The position numbers and the translations under genes are program-made. This document shows positions 45,430-54,268 of a stretch of DNA of 64,000 nt, one piece after another. Positions within the stretch are counted from its first letter, which is position 1, and the number at the start of each line of letters is the position of its first letter. The stretch covers positions 1,798,001 through 1,862,000 of the forward strand of contig NZ_CP021235.1 of the NCBI RefSeq assembly GCF_003585765.1, in the 5' to 3' direction. This DNA comes from Pontibacter actiniarum (GTDB lineage: Bacteria; Bacteroidota; Bacteroidia; Cytophagales; Hymenobacteraceae). The notes beneath the pieces were generated by a model. It was not told where the DNA came from, did not search any database, and saw nothing but the letters and a program-made list of their open reading frames with translations.

Positions 45430-46359
45430 ATGAAGAAAATACCTTTAAGTGATTCATCTTATTTTATAGGAGAGTCACTCACGATCGGAGAGAATTTTGA
45501 GGTCGGAAATAATACAGTTATCAGGGCGACCAACTGTGTCATTGGTGATAATGTCAGGATTGGTTCTGATAATAAATTTCTGATCGGTGAAAGCCTCTCC
45601 ATAGGGTCTAACTCTATCATCGGAAACGCAAATGACTTTACGGCAATTACCTGTGAATTTGGCGAGTACCTTTTCCTGGACTCACATGTGCTTGTAGGCC
45701 ACGGTGGTAAGTTCAGTTATGATTCACGGCTAAGTGTGGGGCCATACTGTATGATATGTGCCTATACTAAAATCAACGTAAACTATAGTGTTAAAATTGG
45801 TGCCGGAGTGGGTCTGGGTGAGTATGTGGATATTTGGACTCATGGTTCATACCCTCCTGTCTTAGAAGGCTTCCCTGCTCAGTTTGGCCCTGTTGTTTTA
45901 GGAGATAATGTATGGCTGCCAGCCAAAAGCACTGTGCTGCCTAACGTTACCATAGGTGATCATGTGGTGATCGGTGTTAACTCCGTCATCAACAAAAGCT
46001 TGCCCTCTGGTTGCCTTGCCGGTGGAATCCCGGCAAAGGTTCTAAGAGAAAATTTGTACCCTTCGGTTGACGCTGAAAGAAACAGAAAGCTTGTCTATGA
46101 GATTATTGAGGAGTACGGTAGGCTGTCTGCCTTCAAAGGGTTTGAGGCAAAAATCGAATTTGATCCACAGCAAATGACGATACAATTTGATGAAGCTCTG
46201 TTTGCTTTGGAAAACAAGGAGCTTACCGGGACTATAAATGAGAAAGTGGAAGACTTTAGGGACTTCCTGAGAAGAAGAGGAATCAAATTTTACACAGGGC
46301 AGCCTTTTAAATCAATTCTTCCTCCATGTTATGCAAAGCTGTTGAATTATGAAGCATAG
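45430..46359 (+). CDS. Left-handed beta-helix acyltransferase of unknown substrate
   Basis: The 309-residue protein has repeated hexapeptide turns through about residues 10-205 (IGESLTIGENFEVGNNTVI, VIGDNVRIGSDNKFLIGE, VVLGDNVWLPAKSTVLPNVTI, VVIGVNSVI, with AGGIPAKVL closing the helix). The helical C-terminus of about 100 residues is not recognised. Such proteins transfer acetyl or longer acyl groups. It sits between pseG-pseH and pseI, overlapping pseI by 11 bases, so it is probably translated with the pathway and may modify pseudaminic acid or its glycan. Confidence 0.85.
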   Translation: MKKIPLSDSSYFIGESLTIGENFEVGNNTVIRATNCVIGDNVRIGSDNKFLIGESLSIGSNSIIGNANDFTAITCEFGEYLFLDSHVLVGHGGKFSYDSRLSVGPYCMICAYTKINVNYSVKIGAGVGLGEYVDIWTHGSYPPVLEGFPAQFGPVVLGDNVWLPAKSTVLPNVTIGDHVVIGVNSVINKSLPSGCLAGGIPAKVLRENLYPSVDAERNRKLVYEIIEEYGRLSAFKGFEAKIEFDPQQMTIQFDEALFALENKELTGTINEKVEDFRDFLRRRGIKFYTGQPFKSILPPCYAKLLNYEA

Positions 46360-47401
46360 TATTAAAATAGGAAACAGAACCATCAGCAGCACAAGTCCTT
46401 GCTTTATTATTGCGGAGCTATCATGCAACCACCAGCAAGACTATGACCTTGCTGTGCAGACAGTACACGCCATGAAGGAAGCAGGAGCCGACTGTGTGAA
46501 ACTACAGACTGTGCAGCCAGGCTCCATCACCATCCAATCCGATAAGAAAGATTTTAGAATTGGAGGGGGTACGCTCTGGGACGGCAAAACCCTCTTTGAT
46601 CTTTACTCAGAGGTTTACACTCCCTGGGAATGGCACGAGCCGCTAAAAAAACTTACCGAAGATCTGGGTATGGTGTTTTTCAGCTCTCCTTTCGACCCTG
46701 AAGCAGTTGACTTTTTGGATTCCCTGGAAGTACCTGCCTACAAGATAGCTTCCTTCGAAATTACCGACATCCCGCTTATCAAACATGTAGCTGCAAAAGG
46801 CAAACCTGTCATCATATCGACTGGTATAGCCCGCGAAGAAGATATAGACGATGCTGTTGCTGCCTGTAAGGAGGCCGGTAACGAGCAGGTCATTCTGCTT
46901 AAGTGCACTTCGGCTTATCCTACTCCTATGGAAGAAGTAAACCTGAGAGGGATCAACACCTTACGTGCTAAGTATGATTGTGTGGTTGGTCTGTCAGACC
47001 ATACCGAAGGAAGCCTTATACCTGTAGGCGCCGTAGCGCTTGGGGCTAAAGTGGTAGAGAAACACTTTATACTTGACAGGGCCCTTGGCGGCCCGGATGC
47101 TGCTTTCTCTATGGAGCCTCAGGAGTTCAAAGAAATGGTTGACAGCATCCGCAACCTGGAGACAGCCATGGGTACAGAACAGCTTGTGATCTCAGAACGT
47201 GTAGCGAAAAACAGGCAGTTTGCCAGGTCCTTGTATGTCGTGCAGGATGTTAAAAAAGGAGATACCTTTACAAAACAAAATATTCGCTCTATCAGGCCCG
47301 GGCACGGCATGAAGCCAAAGTACCTGCCTACCATTATAGGCAAGACCGCCGCAACCGACATAGAGAGAGGCACTCCCCTTTCTGAAGACTTGATTTCATA
47401 A
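46349..47401 (+). CDS. pseI: Pseudaminic acid synthase
   Basis: The 350-residue NeuB-family enzyme condenses the free trideoxy-altrose with phosphoenolpyruvate. The TIM-barrel part contains FIIAELSCNHQQDYDLA, VKLQTVQP, SSPFDPEAVDFL, KIASFEITDIPLI, LKCTSAYPTP and VGLSDHTEG. The C-terminal SAF domain shows RSIRPGHGMKP. The EVNLRGINTL and AFSMEP stretches favour PseI over NeuB. It is followed by the deacetylase after 2 bases. Confidence 0.93.
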   Translation: MKHSIKIGNRTISSTSPCFIIAELSCNHQQDYDLAVQTVHAMKEAGADCVKLQTVQPGSITIQSDKKDFRIGGGTLWDGKTLFDLYSEVYTPWEWHEPLKKLTEDLGMVFFSSPFDPEAVDFLDSLEVPAYKIASFEITDIPLIKHVAAKGKPVIISTGIAREEDIDDAVAACKEAGNEQVILLKCTSAYPTPMEEVNLRGINTLRAKYDCVVGLSDHTEGSLIPVGAVALGAKVVEKHFILDRALGGPDAAFSMEPQEFKEMVDSIRNLETAMGTEQLVISERVAKNRQFARSLYVVQDVKKGDTFTKQNIRSIRPGHGMKPKYLPTIIGKTAATDIERGTPLSEDLIS

Positions 47402-47403
47402 TA

Positions 47404-48120
47404 ATGCTGGATTTCTTAAAGAACAAGAGGATAATGGTGGTGGTGGCCCATCCGGACGACGAGTTGCTTGGACTGGGAGCCACCATGCATAAGCTGATAA
47501 ACCTGTGTCAGGTTAAGACGCATGTGGTTATACTTGGCGAGGGCATTACTTCCAGGGCTGACCAACGCGACGCCACCTTATGGGAGCAAGAACTGGCCAC
47601 ACACAGGCAAAACATTAAGAGCGCTCAAGAGGCCATAGGCTACCACAGCGTGCAAGCGTATGACTTCCCGGACAACAGGTTTGACTCTGTTGCACTTTTA
47701 GATATCATAAAAGTTGTAGAGCGGGAAAAGCAACAGTTCAAGCCTGACGTGATTTTCACGCACCATGGCGGCGATGTGAACGTTGACCATCAGCGAACGT
47801 TTGAAGCGATCATAACAGCCTGTCGCCCTATGGAGCACGAGCAGGTTTCTACAATAATCACCTTCGAAACACCTTCCGGCACAGAATGGCGAGCGCCCTC
47901 AGACCCAAGGCATTTTCTACCTAACCTCTTTTTTGAAGTGGCTAAAGAAGATGTTGAGGCTAAGATAAAGGGAATGGAGAGCTATGAATTTGAAAAAAGG
48001 CCCTACCCCCACCCTCGCTCACCAGAAGCGTTAACCATACAGGCACAACGTTGGGGCGTAGCTGTAGGTGCAGCCTATGCAGAGGCCTTCATGCTGATCA
48101 GGCACATTGCCAAAGGCTAA
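47404..48120 (+). CDS. PIG-L family N-deacetylase
   Basis: The 238-residue zinc enzyme has AHPDDELLG at residues 15-23 (zinc-binding His and Asp) and HHGGDVNVDHQ with the third ligand near residue 120. The family removes N-acetyl groups from sugars such as GlcNAc derivatives. Its place directly behind pseI, 2 bases after the stop, suggests action on a pseudaminic acid derivative or its glycan. Homologues occur in loci for sialic-acid-like sugars carrying non-acetyl N-acyl groups. That role is inference. Confidence 0.87.
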   Translation: MLDFLKNKRIMVVVAHPDDELLGLGATMHKLINLCQVKTHVVILGEGITSRADQRDATLWEQELATHRQNIKSAQEAIGYHSVQAYDFPDNRFDSVALLDIIKVVEREKQQFKPDVIFTHHGGDVNVDHQRTFEAIITACRPMEHEQVSTIITFETPSGTEWRAPSDPRHFLPNLFFEVAKEDVEAKIKGMESYEFEKRPYPHPRSPEALTIQAQRWGVAVGAAYAEAFMLIRHIAKG

Positions 48121-48150
48121 TTCCCTAGCCTTTGCTGAATTAAAGTAGAC

Positions 48151-49428
48151 ATGCGTAACGGGTACAGTATCTATAGCAGTATTTTACATACATTTTTCTC
48201 TGAGCAATTTCTGCGTTTACCGGAAAGTGTAAAGCAAAATGTATCGCCTGCAAAACCATGGATGCGCCTGTTTAGAATGGCAGGCTATACGATACTGCGC
48301 CTGTTCGGCAATCTGTTTCGTTCATCAGAAAACAGCAAAAAATTAAAAGGGAAAGTATGGCTGTATGTTGTCAGCCAAAATAATTACGACAGCCTGAAGT
48401 TTTTAGAAGATAGCCTTCCTTATAGCATATTCGTAGCAGGCCAGGGTAAGAAGCTCGGCAAGTATAAAAATGATGCGCAGCGTGTTTCTTTACGCCGCAA
48501 AGTGTTTTACTACTACAAATATATTCCGCTTCTCATCCAGTTTCTAAAGTATAAACCAGAAAGTACCAAACGCTTTTTTGATATACTATACGATGCTGTA
48601 GGTTTTTATGAGGTCTACAGGTACAAGCTGCGAAAGTATAAGCCTAGTGCCATTGTGTTTGCCAACGATCATAATGCAGACGCCCGTGCCATGCTTTTAG
48701 CAGCCAAAAGCCTTGGAATAAAAACCATTTATATTCAGCATGCCAGTGTAAGTTCTTTCTTCCCGCCGCTGCAGTTCGACCTCAGCTTACTGGAGGGCCA
48801 GGACTCACTGGATAAGTATAAGCTTTGCGGGCCTGTAGCAGGTCGTGTAGAATTGGTGGGAATGCCGAAAGCCGATAAATACCTGACTAATCGAAACAGC
48901 CGCCAGCACATCCATACAGTAGGAATAGGCTGCAATCTTCTTGATAACCCTCAGAAGATTAAGAGCTTGCTACAGGTATTAAGCAATGCTTTTCCTGACA
49001 TACATTTCATACTGCGCCCCCACCCGAGGGATAGCAGAGATTTAGCTGCTCTTGCTGGCGGGGCAAAAAACATCATCCTTTCTGACAGTAGCAAAGAGCC
49101 TGTATTCGAGTACCTGCAACAGTTGGATGTGCAGATAAGCGGGAATTCCGGCATTCACCTGGAGGCAGTTTTGCTTAATGTCTGGAGTATCTACTACGAT
49201 TTTAACCCTGCGCAGCAACTGAATGATTACTATGGGTTTGTGCAAAATGGATTAGTAGATGTGGCTAATTCTTCAGAAGAGCTTATAAAGCTTATCAACT
49301 CAAACCTCCATTCAAAGCCTGATGTTGTAACCCGTGCACAATACCACAACGCTACAGTTGGCACCAAACAAGAAGGTAATAGCGCAGAAATATCCACTCA
49401 ATACATAAAGCATTTCCTAGAATCTTAA
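48151..49428 (+). CDS. GT-B-like protein, candidate pseudaminic acid transferase
   Basis: The 425-residue soluble protein has no named family that I recognise. The C-terminal half has the GT-B/epimerase pattern (TIYIQHASVSSFFPPL, GIGCNLLDNPQKI, HFILRPHPRDSRDL, VQISGNSGIHLEAVLLNV), as in polysialyltransferase/capsule-type and UDP-sugar epimerase-like proteins. Basic residues and aromatic pairs dominate the N-terminal half (RRKVFYYYKYIPLL). Being last of the co-directional sugar-synthesis run, it is the best candidate for the enzyme that uses CMP-pseudaminic acid (inference). Six AAGTATA-type words lie within it. Confidence 0.6.
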   Translation: MRNGYSIYSSILHTFFSEQFLRLPESVKQNVSPAKPWMRLFRMAGYTILRLFGNLFRSSENSKKLKGKVWLYVVSQNNYDSLKFLEDSLPYSIFVAGQGKKLGKYKNDAQRVSLRRKVFYYYKYIPLLIQFLKYKPESTKRFFDILYDAVGFYEVYRYKLRKYKPSAIVFANDHNADARAMLLAAKSLGIKTIYIQHASVSSFFPPLQFDLSLLEGQDSLDKYKLCGPVAGRVELVGMPKADKYLTNRNSRQHIHTVGIGCNLLDNPQKIKSLLQVLSNAFPDIHFILRPHPRDSRDLAALAGGAKNIILSDSSKEPVFEYLQQLDVQISGNSGIHLEAVLLNVWSIYYDFNPAQQLNDYYGFVQNGLVDVANSSEELIKLINSNLHSKPDVVTRAQYHNATVGTKQEGNSAEISTQYIKHFLES

Positions 49429-49481
49429 TTTTGCTAGATATTAGGATTTTTGTACCTCTTTTATTTACAACTTAACCCTAA

Positions 49482-49694
49482 ATGCGTAGCCCCTATCAAA
49501 GAGTCCTGCTGTTTTTCCTATCTGTTGCCATTTTACCGTTGTGTATTTTTTCACAGGGCTCTTAAAACGCTTTGTAACTAGATGGCATTAATGATAACGT
49601 TGAACTTGGCACAAATAACAGAGGAATTACTAACCAAGTAAGTGTTGAGGTTTGGATTAAAACAAGGTTTTGGGCCAGCATCAGTAAGGTATGA
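49482..49694 (+). pseudogene. Decayed gene remnant: signal peptide and start of a LamG domain
   Basis: One frame reads a perfect signal peptide (MRSPYQRVLLFFLSVAILPL...FSQGS), then TAA (49563-49565), then a second TAA four codons on (49575-49577), then LDGINDNVELGTNNRG and ITNQVSVEVWIKT, the opening strands of a LamG/concanavalin-like domain. After 49664 the likeness stops and the frame closes at 49692. The gene was probably a secreted adhesin or carbohydrate-binding protein. It has lost its 3' part and gained two nonsense codons. Confidence 0.7.
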
Positions 49695-49756
49695 AAAACG
49701 CATCGCAGCAGCTTAAACTGCTAAAATTTTCACCTTTCACAACCCTCTGCATTTAC

Positions 49757-49764
49757 TACCTTTG
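49757..49764 (+). promoter_or_regulatory. Candidate -7 element for the flippase
   Basis: TACCTTTG matches TAnnTTTG and lies 19 bases before the ATG. TTTC occurs 18 bases upstream at 49735-49738 in place of a perfect -33 TTTG. It suggests the flippase has its own promoter rather than read-through from the pse run. Confidence 0.45.
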
Positions 49765-49783
49765 TAGTTCAACTCAAGTATAA

Positions 49784-51271
49784 ATGAGCAGAACACTACA
49801 GCGCGAGGGCATCTGGAACACGGCAATTTCTTATGCCGGCATTCTAATCGGGTACGTCAACACGATTCTGCTCTTCCCTAACATCCTGGATGAGTCACAG
49901 GTGGGCCTGACACGCCTGCTGCTGTCTATTTCGGTGATGTACGCGCAGTTCTCGGCACTAGGCTTCGTGAACATGAGCGTGCGCTACTTTCCGTATTTTC
50001 GTGATAAGGACAAGGCGCACAATGGCTTTCTGTTTCTGCTGCTCTCGGTTCCGCTGCTCGGGTTTATACTTAGCACTGCGGTTTTCCTGCTGTTCAAACC
50101 TGCCGTGGTCGATTATTACATCGAGAACTCCCCCCTCATCATCGACTACTACTATTACCTGATACCGCTGGCGCTGTTTACGCTGCTGTTTAACATGTTT
50201 ACAGCCTACCTGCGCTCACTGTACAAAACCATAGTGTCTTCCTTTGTGCAGGATTTTCTGTTGCGCATACTTACCACTGTGCTGGTGCTGGTATACGCGC
50301 TGGATGTGATGAGTTTTCAGACCTTTGTGCTGCTGTATATTATCGTAAACTCGGTGGGGGCCCTGGTGCTGGTAACATACATTATCTGGCTCAAGCAACT
50401 CTTTATCAGGCCATCGGTAGCGGTTTTGAGCATCATCCCAATAAGAGAGGTGTTCTACTACGGCTTCTTCACCTTCCTGGGCAATATCTCTACTACCATC
50501 ATCACAACGGTAGACCAGGTTATGATTTCCTCCTACAGCCTGGCCCAAAACGGTATTTACACCACGGCCTTTTTCATGACAAGCGCCATACTGGTGCCGG
50601 GCAAATCCATCCTTAAAATTGCACAGCCGCAGGTGGCTGAGTTCTGGAAGGAGAGTGATATGATCGGGATGAAAAAGCTCTACCAGAACGTCACGATGAT
50701 CAACCTTATTGTGGGGCTGCTGTTGTTCGTTGGCATCTGGGCTAACATTGATAACCTCTACGACTTCATGCCGGAGAGCTACCGCAGCGGAAAGTATGTG
50801 GTGCTGTTTTTAGCAATTGCAAGGTTAGTCGATCTGGCAACGAGCTTGAACGGAGCCATACTTGCCACCTCCGAGAAGTATAAATGGGACCTGGGGTTTA
50901 ATGTTATACTTGCTGGCCTCACCATCTGGACCAACTGGTACTTTATTCCCCGTTATGGCATAGAAGGAGCAGCGCTGGCCTCTATGATCTCACTCGTAGC
51001 CATGAACCTGGCGCGCCTGTTCTTCGTGCAGATCATGTTTAGCATACAGCCATTCACCTGGAACGCCCTGGCCATTACGGCTGTCGGCGCAGCAGCTTTG
51101 GGAGCGTCTTACCTGCTCCCCTACCTTGGCAATGTATACCTGGATATAATCATTCGCTCGCTGCTGATTACCACCATTTACGCCACACTCGCCCTTAACC
51201 TGAACATCTACCCCGAGATGAACGCCTGGCTACGCAAGGTGATCTACGGTATTACTGGTTGGAGGCTTTAA
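49784..51271 (+). CDS. Wzx-like polysaccharide flippase (MOP superfamily)
   Basis: The 495-residue membrane protein has about 14 helices and the MOP/MATE-type layout (SRTLQREGIWNTAISYAG at the start, LARLFFVQIMF, YFIPRYGIEGAALASMIS in the C-terminal half). It would flip lipid-linked oligosaccharide repeat units across the inner membrane for surface glycan assembly. It is in the correct position to export a pseudaminic-acid-containing unit. A candidate promoter lies 19 bases upstream. Confidence 0.87.
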   Translation: MSRTLQREGIWNTAISYAGILIGYVNTILLFPNILDESQVGLTRLLLSISVMYAQFSALGFVNMSVRYFPYFRDKDKAHNGFLFLLLSVPLLGFILSTAVFLLFKPAVVDYYIENSPLIIDYYYYLIPLALFTLLFNMFTAYLRSLYKTIVSSFVQDFLLRILTTVLVLVYALDVMSFQTFVLLYIIVNSVGALVLVTYIIWLKQLFIRPSVAVLSIIPIREVFYYGFFTFLGNISTTIITTVDQVMISSYSLAQNGIYTTAFFMTSAILVPGKSILKIAQPQVAEFWKESDMIGMKKLYQNVTMINLIVGLLLFVGIWANIDNLYDFMPESYRSGKYVVLFLAIARLVDLATSLNGAILATSEKYKWDLGFNVILAGLTIWTNWYFIPRYGIEGAALASMISLVAMNLARLFFVQIMFSIQPFTWNALAITAVGAAALGASYLLPYLGNVYLDIIIRSLLITTIYATLALNLNIYPEMNAWLRKVIYGITGWRL

Positions 51272-51314
51272 GCCCATTTGCACACCTTGCCTTTCCCTTT
51301 GCAGGAAGTATACA

Positions 51315-52430
51315 TCACGACCTATACTTAACATAATTCAGCACATGCTGACAAATGTAGGCCAGCTGATCCTCCTTCAGCTCAGAGTGCAGCGGCAGGG
51401 AAAGCGTGCTCTGGCTTAGCAGCTCGGCCACCGGGAAATCGCCGGGGTTATAGCCTAAGGAGGAACTGAACGCTGCCTGCAGGTGGAGCGGCTGCGGATA
51501 ATACACCATGCTTGGGATGTAGTTTTCGTACAGGTGCTGGCGCAGGCCGTCGCGCAAGGCGGCCGGTACCGTAATGGTATACTGTTGGTACACATGGGTG
51601 CTGTAGGGGGCACGGTGCGGCACCTGTACAAGTGTCCCGGCAAAAGCCTCATCATAGTAGCCCGCTACTTTCTGCCGGGCGGCGTTGTAGGTATCCACGT
51701 ACTTCAGCTTTACCTCCAGCATGGCGGCATCCAGCGAAGGCAAGGCAGGAATCGCCTCCGTACTGCCCCTCTCTTGCAAAACCTGCTGCACCCGCTCCAC
51801 CAAGTCCGGATGGCTGGTAGCCACAGCGCCCCCCTCTCCTTCCTCCAGCAGCGGTTTAGAAGGGAAAAAAGAAACAATGCCGATATGCCCGATGCCACCT
51901 GCTTTACGATTTCCGGCAACGGCATCAGGAACCACAGCCCCAAGCGCCTGCGAAGCGTCCTCCACCACCCACAGGCCATATCGTGCCGCCAGCGGCATCA
52001 GTTCCGGCATCTGGGCGCATTGGCCAAACAAGTGCACCGGCACCACAGCGGCGGTAGCCTCGGTTACGGCCCGCGCAGCAGCAGCCGGCGAAAGGGTGAA
52101 GGTTGCTGCATCCACATCTGCGAAAACCGGTTTCAGGCCCTCCTCCAGCACTATTCGGGCCAGTCCGGCATCACCGAAGGCTGGCAGTATAACCTCCGCA
52201 CCGGCCTTTACCTGCAGTGCCCGCAAAGCCATTCTGAAGGCAGCGCCTCCCTTTGCACAGGGGAAAGCCCGCGCTACCTCAAGGTAGGCTTTTAGCGCAT
52301 GCGTGAGTTGCCCCACCCAGGGACCGCCCTCAAAGTCCATACTGTTCATAACGGCACTGAAAGCAGCGTCAAGCTCCGGCTTTAGCTTGGCGTAAGGTGC
52401 CTTAGAGGCGTTCATTTTGATGTCTTCCAT
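51315..52430 (-). CDS. DegT/DnrJ/EryC1/StrS-type sugar aminotransferase
   Basis: The ATG at 52430 gives 371 residues. The longer frame begins in unlikely sequence. PLP enzyme motifs: VVEDASQALGAV and FFPSKPLLEEGEGG with the cofactor Lys, followed by HVYQQYTI and PSMVYYPQPLHLQ at the C-terminus. It is a nucleotide-sugar aminotransferase of the same broad family as PseC but not a close copy. It faces the flippase on the other strand and may serve a second amino sugar of the same glycan. Confidence 0.88.
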   Translation of the reverse strand: MEDIKMNASKAPYAKLKPELDAAFSAVMNSMDFEGGPWVGQLTHALKAYLEVARAFPCAKGGAAFRMALRALQVKAGAEVILPAFGDAGLARIVLEEGLKPVFADVDAATFTLSPAAAARAVTEATAAVVPVHLFGQCAQMPELMPLAARYGLWVVEDASQALGAVVPDAVAGNRKAGGIGHIGIVSFFPSKPLLEEGEGGAVATSHPDLVERVQQVLQERGSTEAIPALPSLDAAMLEVKLKYVDTYNAARQKVAGYYDEAFAGTLVQVPHRAPYSTHVYQQYTITVPAALRDGLRQHLYENYIPSMVYYPQPLHLQAAFSSSLGYNPGDFPVAELLSQSTLSLPLHSELKEDQLAYICQHVLNYVKYRS

Positions 52431-52578
52431 ACACTTGATGTTAAGTTCAGAGGCGGTCAGCAAATATAGGCAAAAGTAAAAGAGGCTTCCAGCAGGCTGT
52501 AGCTAAAGCTCCTGTCGCGGCGCGTAACCCCTTCTAAATGTGCCGCGTTAACAGAACTCTAGATATAAGAATAAAACT

Positions 52579-53241
52579 ATGCTTAAGACAAAAAACATAC
52601 TTTGGGCCCTGTGCCTCCCGTTCTTTCTGGCAGCCTGCAACGGTAACTCAGAGGCAGATGCCGAGCGCGACCGTGCCGTGGCCGACTACCGAACCTTTGT
52701 AACCGAATTTGAACAAGACAGCCTTAGCGAGGTGGAGCTGCGGGCTTTGCACCAGTCAAACGAGGACGACTCCCGCTGGGAAACGGAAAAAGCCAACCTG
52801 CAGGAGATGTACGATGAGAAACGCGAGGTAATAGAAACAAACCTGGAAGAGCTCGACGAAAACCAGCGTGCGGAAGTGGAAGAACTGGACCAGCGCTATA
52901 ACAACGCCATGCAACAGCGCGAGCAACAGTATGCCGATGCCAGCCGCCGCTACACCTTACGCCAAGAGCTGCTTGGCCTCGAAATTAAGGATGATGACAT
53001 GAGCGATGTGACCGCCGAAAACATTGCCGGGGTGTTTGACCGCTTCGTTTCCACCATGGCAGGCAACACAGCGCAGTACGAGGCACGCGACTGGAACCTG
53101 ATCGAAGGCTGGTGGAGTTCGCTCAACAGCCGTTACCGAAGCCTGGAGAACCAATTGCCCGCCGCCGTTAAAAACGACATACAGCAGGCGCAGAATCGCT
53201 ACCGGGAGATGCGGGAAGAGGCCAACATTGGCAACGTCTGA
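52579..53241 (+). CDS. Coiled-coil lipoprotein (DUF6565-like), paralogue of the 28722 gene
   Basis: The 220-residue protein has a lipobox (FFLAAC, Cys about 20) and a long charged helical body (RDRAVADYRTFVTEFEQD, EELDENQRAEVEELDQRYNN, AMQQREQQYADASRRY) with Trp-containing segments like the protein at 28722. It probably sits in an envelope membrane with its helices free. No enzymatic motif. It converges on ftsE with no spacer: the stop codons abut at 53241/53242. Confidence 0.6.
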   Translation: MLKTKNILWALCLPFFLAACNGNSEADAERDRAVADYRTFVTEFEQDSLSEVELRALHQSNEDDSRWETEKANLQEMYDEKREVIETNLEELDENQRAEVEELDQRYNNAMQQREQQYADASRRYTLRQELLGLEIKDDDMSDVTAENIAGVFDRFVSTMAGNTAQYEARDWNLIEGWWSSLNSRYRSLENQLPAAVKNDIQQAQNRYREMREEANIGNV

Positions 53242-53961
53242 TCAGGAAGCCTGGTAGCCGCTGATCAGGCTAAACTCCTGCACATTGGAGTCCAGCACGT
53301 GCCCTTTTTCGCACTTCAGCACGCGGCGCGGGTAACGGTTGATGATCTCGTAGTTGTGGGTGGCCATTAAAACAGCCGTTCCCTGGTTGTTGATCTCCTG
53401 GAAGAGCTGCATAATTTCATCCGCCACGAGCGGGTCCAGGTTACCGGTGGGCTCATCGGCGAACAGAATCACAGGCTCGTTCAGCAAAGCCCTGGCCACT
53501 ACCACACGCTGCTGCTCACCACCCGAAAGCTGGTGTGGCATCTTGTTGGCTGCCGCGTCCAGGCCTACCCGCATCAGCACCTCCGAAATGCGCTGCTTGC
53601 GCTTCGACTTGTCCCGCCAGCCGGTGGCCCTAAGTACAAACGCCAGGTTTTCGGCTACAGACCTGTCGAACAGTAACTGGAAGTCCTGAAAGATAATGCC
53701 TACTTTCCGGCGCAGGTAAGGCACCTGCTTGCGGGGCAGTTTGCCCAGGTTAAACTCAGCCACAGCGCCCTGGCCCACCAACAAAGGCAGGTCTCCGTAG
53801 AGCGTTTTGAGGAGGGAGCTTTTTCCGCTTCCGGTACGGCCCACCAGGTAAACAAACTCACCTTTCTCAATATCGAAATTCACACTGCTGAGAACGGTGT
53901 TCACGTCTTGGTAAATGGCCACGTCACGAAGCGACACCACCGGTGAAGAGGAAAAATTCAT
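53242..53961 (-). CDS. ftsE: Cell-division ABC transporter ATPase FtsE
   Basis: The 239-residue ATPase has Walker A GRTGSGKSSLLK, Q loop GIIFQDFQLL, signature LSGGEQQRV, Walker B VILFADEPTGNLD and H-loop ATHNYE. The N-terminal VVSLRDVAIYQ and the division-type FDRSVAENLAF support FtsE, which works with FtsX to control peptidoglycan hydrolases at the septum. ftsX is not adjacent in the window. A MacB/LolD-type ATPase is the alternative. It is followed on the same strand, upstream, by a small conserved gene. Confidence 0.85.
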   Translation of the reverse strand: MNFSSSPVVSLRDVAIYQDVNTVLSSVNFDIEKGEFVYLVGRTGSGKSSLLKTLYGDLPLLVGQGAVAEFNLGKLPRKQVPYLRRKVGIIFQDFQLLFDRSVAENLAFVLRATGWRDKSKRKQRISEVLMRVGLDAAANKMPHQLSGGEQQRVVVARALLNEPVILFADEPTGNLDPLVADEIMQLFQEINNQGTAVLMATHNYEIINRYPRRVLKCEKGHVLDSNVQEFSLISGYQAS

Positions 53962-53967
53962 AGGTAC

Positions 53968-54171
53968 TTATAATTCTAATTTCTGAAGTTTGCCGAACTC
54001 AAGTGAGTCAATTAGCGCGGCAAGCGCGTCTTCTTTACCCTCCAAACCATAGCGGTCGAGGTTTTTGAGCGGGCGGTCTGCCCGGAAATAGGCGATCAGC
54101 ACGAAATTTTCATCCCGGAGCTGTATGTAATCCGGAATTTTGGCCTTGCCCTTAACCTTGATTATGTACAT
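53968..54171 (-). CDS. Small conserved protein, 67 residues
   Basis: The protein starts MYIIKVKGKAKIPDYIQLRD and continues FVLIAYFRADRPLKNLDRYG, with a helical, acidic end. There is no signal peptide and no known motif. It lies 6 bases upstream of ftsE on the same strand, so the two should be co-transcribed, and I believe this small protein is found in that place in relatives. Function unknown. Confidence 0.65.
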   Translation of the reverse strand: MYIIKVKGKAKIPDYIQLRDENFVLIAYFRADRPLKNLDRYGLEGKEDALAALIDSLEFGKLQKLEL

Positions 54172-54178
54172 TATCTGG

Positions 54179-54266
54179 AATTATGAATTAGAAAATACGA
54201 ATTATGAATTACAATGAGAAGTTTGATGCTCCCATTCATAATTCATAATTCGCCATTCATAATTAT
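54179..54266. repeat. AT-rich inverted intergenic repeat (AATTATGAATTA type)
   Basis: The left arm (54179-54213) contains GAATTAnnA-like units, among them ATTATGAATTA twice. The right arm (54233-54266) contains the complementary TAATTCATAAT units. They fold into a long AT hairpin between the fsa gene end and the small gene upstream of ftsE. Confidence 0.65.
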
Positions 54267-54268
54267 GC

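Noticed and set aside
52431..52463. Upstream start for the DegT aminotransferase
   Set aside because: The extra eleven residues are not family-like. The ATG at 52430 or 52415 is preferred.
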